A program made the position numbers and the translations under genes. A stretch of DNA of 64,000 bases from Glandiceps talaboti (Eukaryota > Hemichordata > Enteropneusta > Spengelidae), in the NCBI RefSeq assembly GCF_964340395.1, contig NC_135555.1:11658931-11722930 (forward strand). Direction: 5' to 3'. Of the stretch, positions 63,030 to 64,000 are shown piece by piece. The notes under the pieces were generated by a model. The model did not search any database, was not told the DNA's origin, and was given only the letters and a program-made list of their open reading frames with translations. The number at the start of each line of letters is the position of its first letter. The first letter of the stretch is position 1.

Positions 63030-63236
63030 GTAAGTAAGGAGAGAAATTATATTAGAAATGGTCATACTGTTTATTATACATTACCTAGCGTACCTTTAAA
63101 ACAATGACCACTATTACAACATCAGTCTGTCAGTCTTCAGGGGGTAAAATATGAACAAAATAAAGATATATATATTGATGTAGCATTTTTGTTGTATCCT
63201 ACATATAACGCACTTTCTAATATTTTATTCATTCAG

Positions 63237-63425
63237 ATGAAGGCAGTTTACCTTGCATTCCTCATCCTGAGCGTTTTGGCCATGTATGGTTATGCTTCTG
63301 ATGTCCAACTTTGTGTAGATTTCTGTGAATACTGTGGAGGTGTTGGAGGTTTGACTGCTGCTCAAGAAACGCAATGCGCAAACAATTGCGCCGACCACCC
63401 GGATTACAGTCCTTGTAGTGGATAA
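63237..63425 (+). CDS. Small secreted six-cysteine peptide
   Basis: A 62-residue protein whose ATG stands immediately after a TTCATTCAG acceptor. Residues 1-20 form a clear signal peptide (MKAVYLAFLILSVLAMYG...) with likely cleavage after YA. The mature part of about 42 residues has six cysteines spaced C-x3-C-x2-C-x13-C-x3-C-x8-C, no basic cluster, and a Gly-rich segment in the middle. Six cysteines suggest three disulfides in a secreted effector, defence or signalling peptide. The two CxxxC pairs would suit two short helices linked by disulfides. I recognise no family and assign no activity. The whole coding region is one exon, with the leader in upstream exons. Confidence 0.85.
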   Translation: MKAVYLAFLILSVLAMYGYASDVQLCVDFCEYCGGVGGLTAAQETQCANNCADHPDYSPCSG

Positions 63426-63599
63426 TGGCCCGGGAATAATTCTTACAACAGTCATTCAAATGCCAACGACCGCAAACAATTTAAGCTGCAGTAGATGTGA
63501 TGAACGTGTTCCTTTAGTCGATAGAACAATGAGTTTTTCGTAATTGAATGCATCAATGTAATTGTAATTTGTGAATTAAGTGTATACAACCAATCACAG

Positions 63600-63605
63600 A
63601 ATAAA
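63600..63605 (+). terminator. Polyadenylation signal AATAAA
   Basis: AATAAA stands 175 bases after the stop of the secreted-peptide gene, a usual distance for a short 3' UTR. Confidence 0.7.
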
Positions 63606-63862
63606 ACACCCCAACAAGCATTTCTGTATGTACATATTCATATTTTCATAATGATAAGGGTGACCCTATGTTTTTGGTTTGTGTCTCATTACTTTTTCAC
63701 AACTACGGGCCAGTCGGTCGATTAAAAAAAAAAGTTATAAAAATCATCTGCTTTATGTTTCTCGTATCTACATTCTCGCACATTACTCTGAATATATCGG
63801 AGAACTTTGTGGTATCTCGTAAACCACAAAGCCACATTGCTTCTACTCTAAACACTCCCTAC

Positions 63863-63925
63863 TTGAATAACTTCCATCATGGTAGAAATGCTCTGATCGT
63901 AAACAAGAGTCGCCACCGCCGCCAT
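63863..63925 (-). CDS. Possible first coding exon of a minus-strand gene
   Basis: The minus strand has ATGGCGGCGGTGGCG in a strong start context (GCGGTCATGG), running 21 codons to a possible GTAGGG donor. Downstream exons were not recognised, so this is only a suggestion. Confidence 0.2.
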
Positions 63926-64000
63926 GACCGCAGATGACGTCGACAGTCCAGATATTTCATTTTCTACTCTAGTCCTAATATTTGTTGAGATAAGACCTAG

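Overview
This 64 kb window is AT-rich, intron-rich nuclear DNA from an invertebrate animal. The evidence is split genes with GT-AG introns, long CATA/GACA/CA/CT/AT microsatellites, non-LTR and Penelope-like retroelement debris and small foldback elements. I cannot name the phylum. There is one 200-base assembly gap (29616-29815).

Region 1 (1 to about 22.3 kb). Two inverted arms of about 3.2 kb (1-3150 and about 11680-14975) flank a spacer of about 8.5 kb. Each arm carries the last two exons of a beta-1,4-galactosyltransferase (B4GALT) gene and an orphan first exon of an SLC5-type sodium/solute cotransporter. The right-hand B4GALT copy can be assembled completely on the minus strand: seven exons from 22318 to 13881, 422 codons, every junction in phase. 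The left-hand copy enters from outside the window on the plus strand, so the two genes converge. The spacer holds a decayed SLC5 3' half (stops, a frameshift and three GC donors), a further last-exon remnant, a LINE fragment and a 240-bp foldback element.

Region 2 (22.3-33.9 kb). No gene is recognised. It holds microsatellites, a pair of inverted repeats around a dead LINE, a Penelope-like endonuclease fragment beside the gap, and two hammerhead-ribozyme-like folds just downstream of that fragment.

Region 3 (33.9-56.4 kb). A largely intact SLC5 family gene lies on the minus strand (44569 to 33961, 14 supported exons). Its promoter and first exon sit inside a 6066-bp near-perfect tandem duplication (44281-50346 and 50347-56412), so an extra exon 1 lies upstream in the same orientation. 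This is either a recent duplication or an assembly duplicate.

Region 4 (56.4-64 kb). A minus-strand LINE 3' end contains its own 218-bp tandem duplication. It is followed by a small plus-strand gene with a TATA box, two leader exons and one coding exon, encoding a 62-residue secreted six-cysteine peptide. A second copy of a small inverted-repeat transposon terminus lies inside the long first intron of that gene.

The two full genes are a Golgi glycosyltransferase and a plasma-membrane transporter. Nothing in the sequence links them functionally; their neighbourhood reflects segmental duplication.
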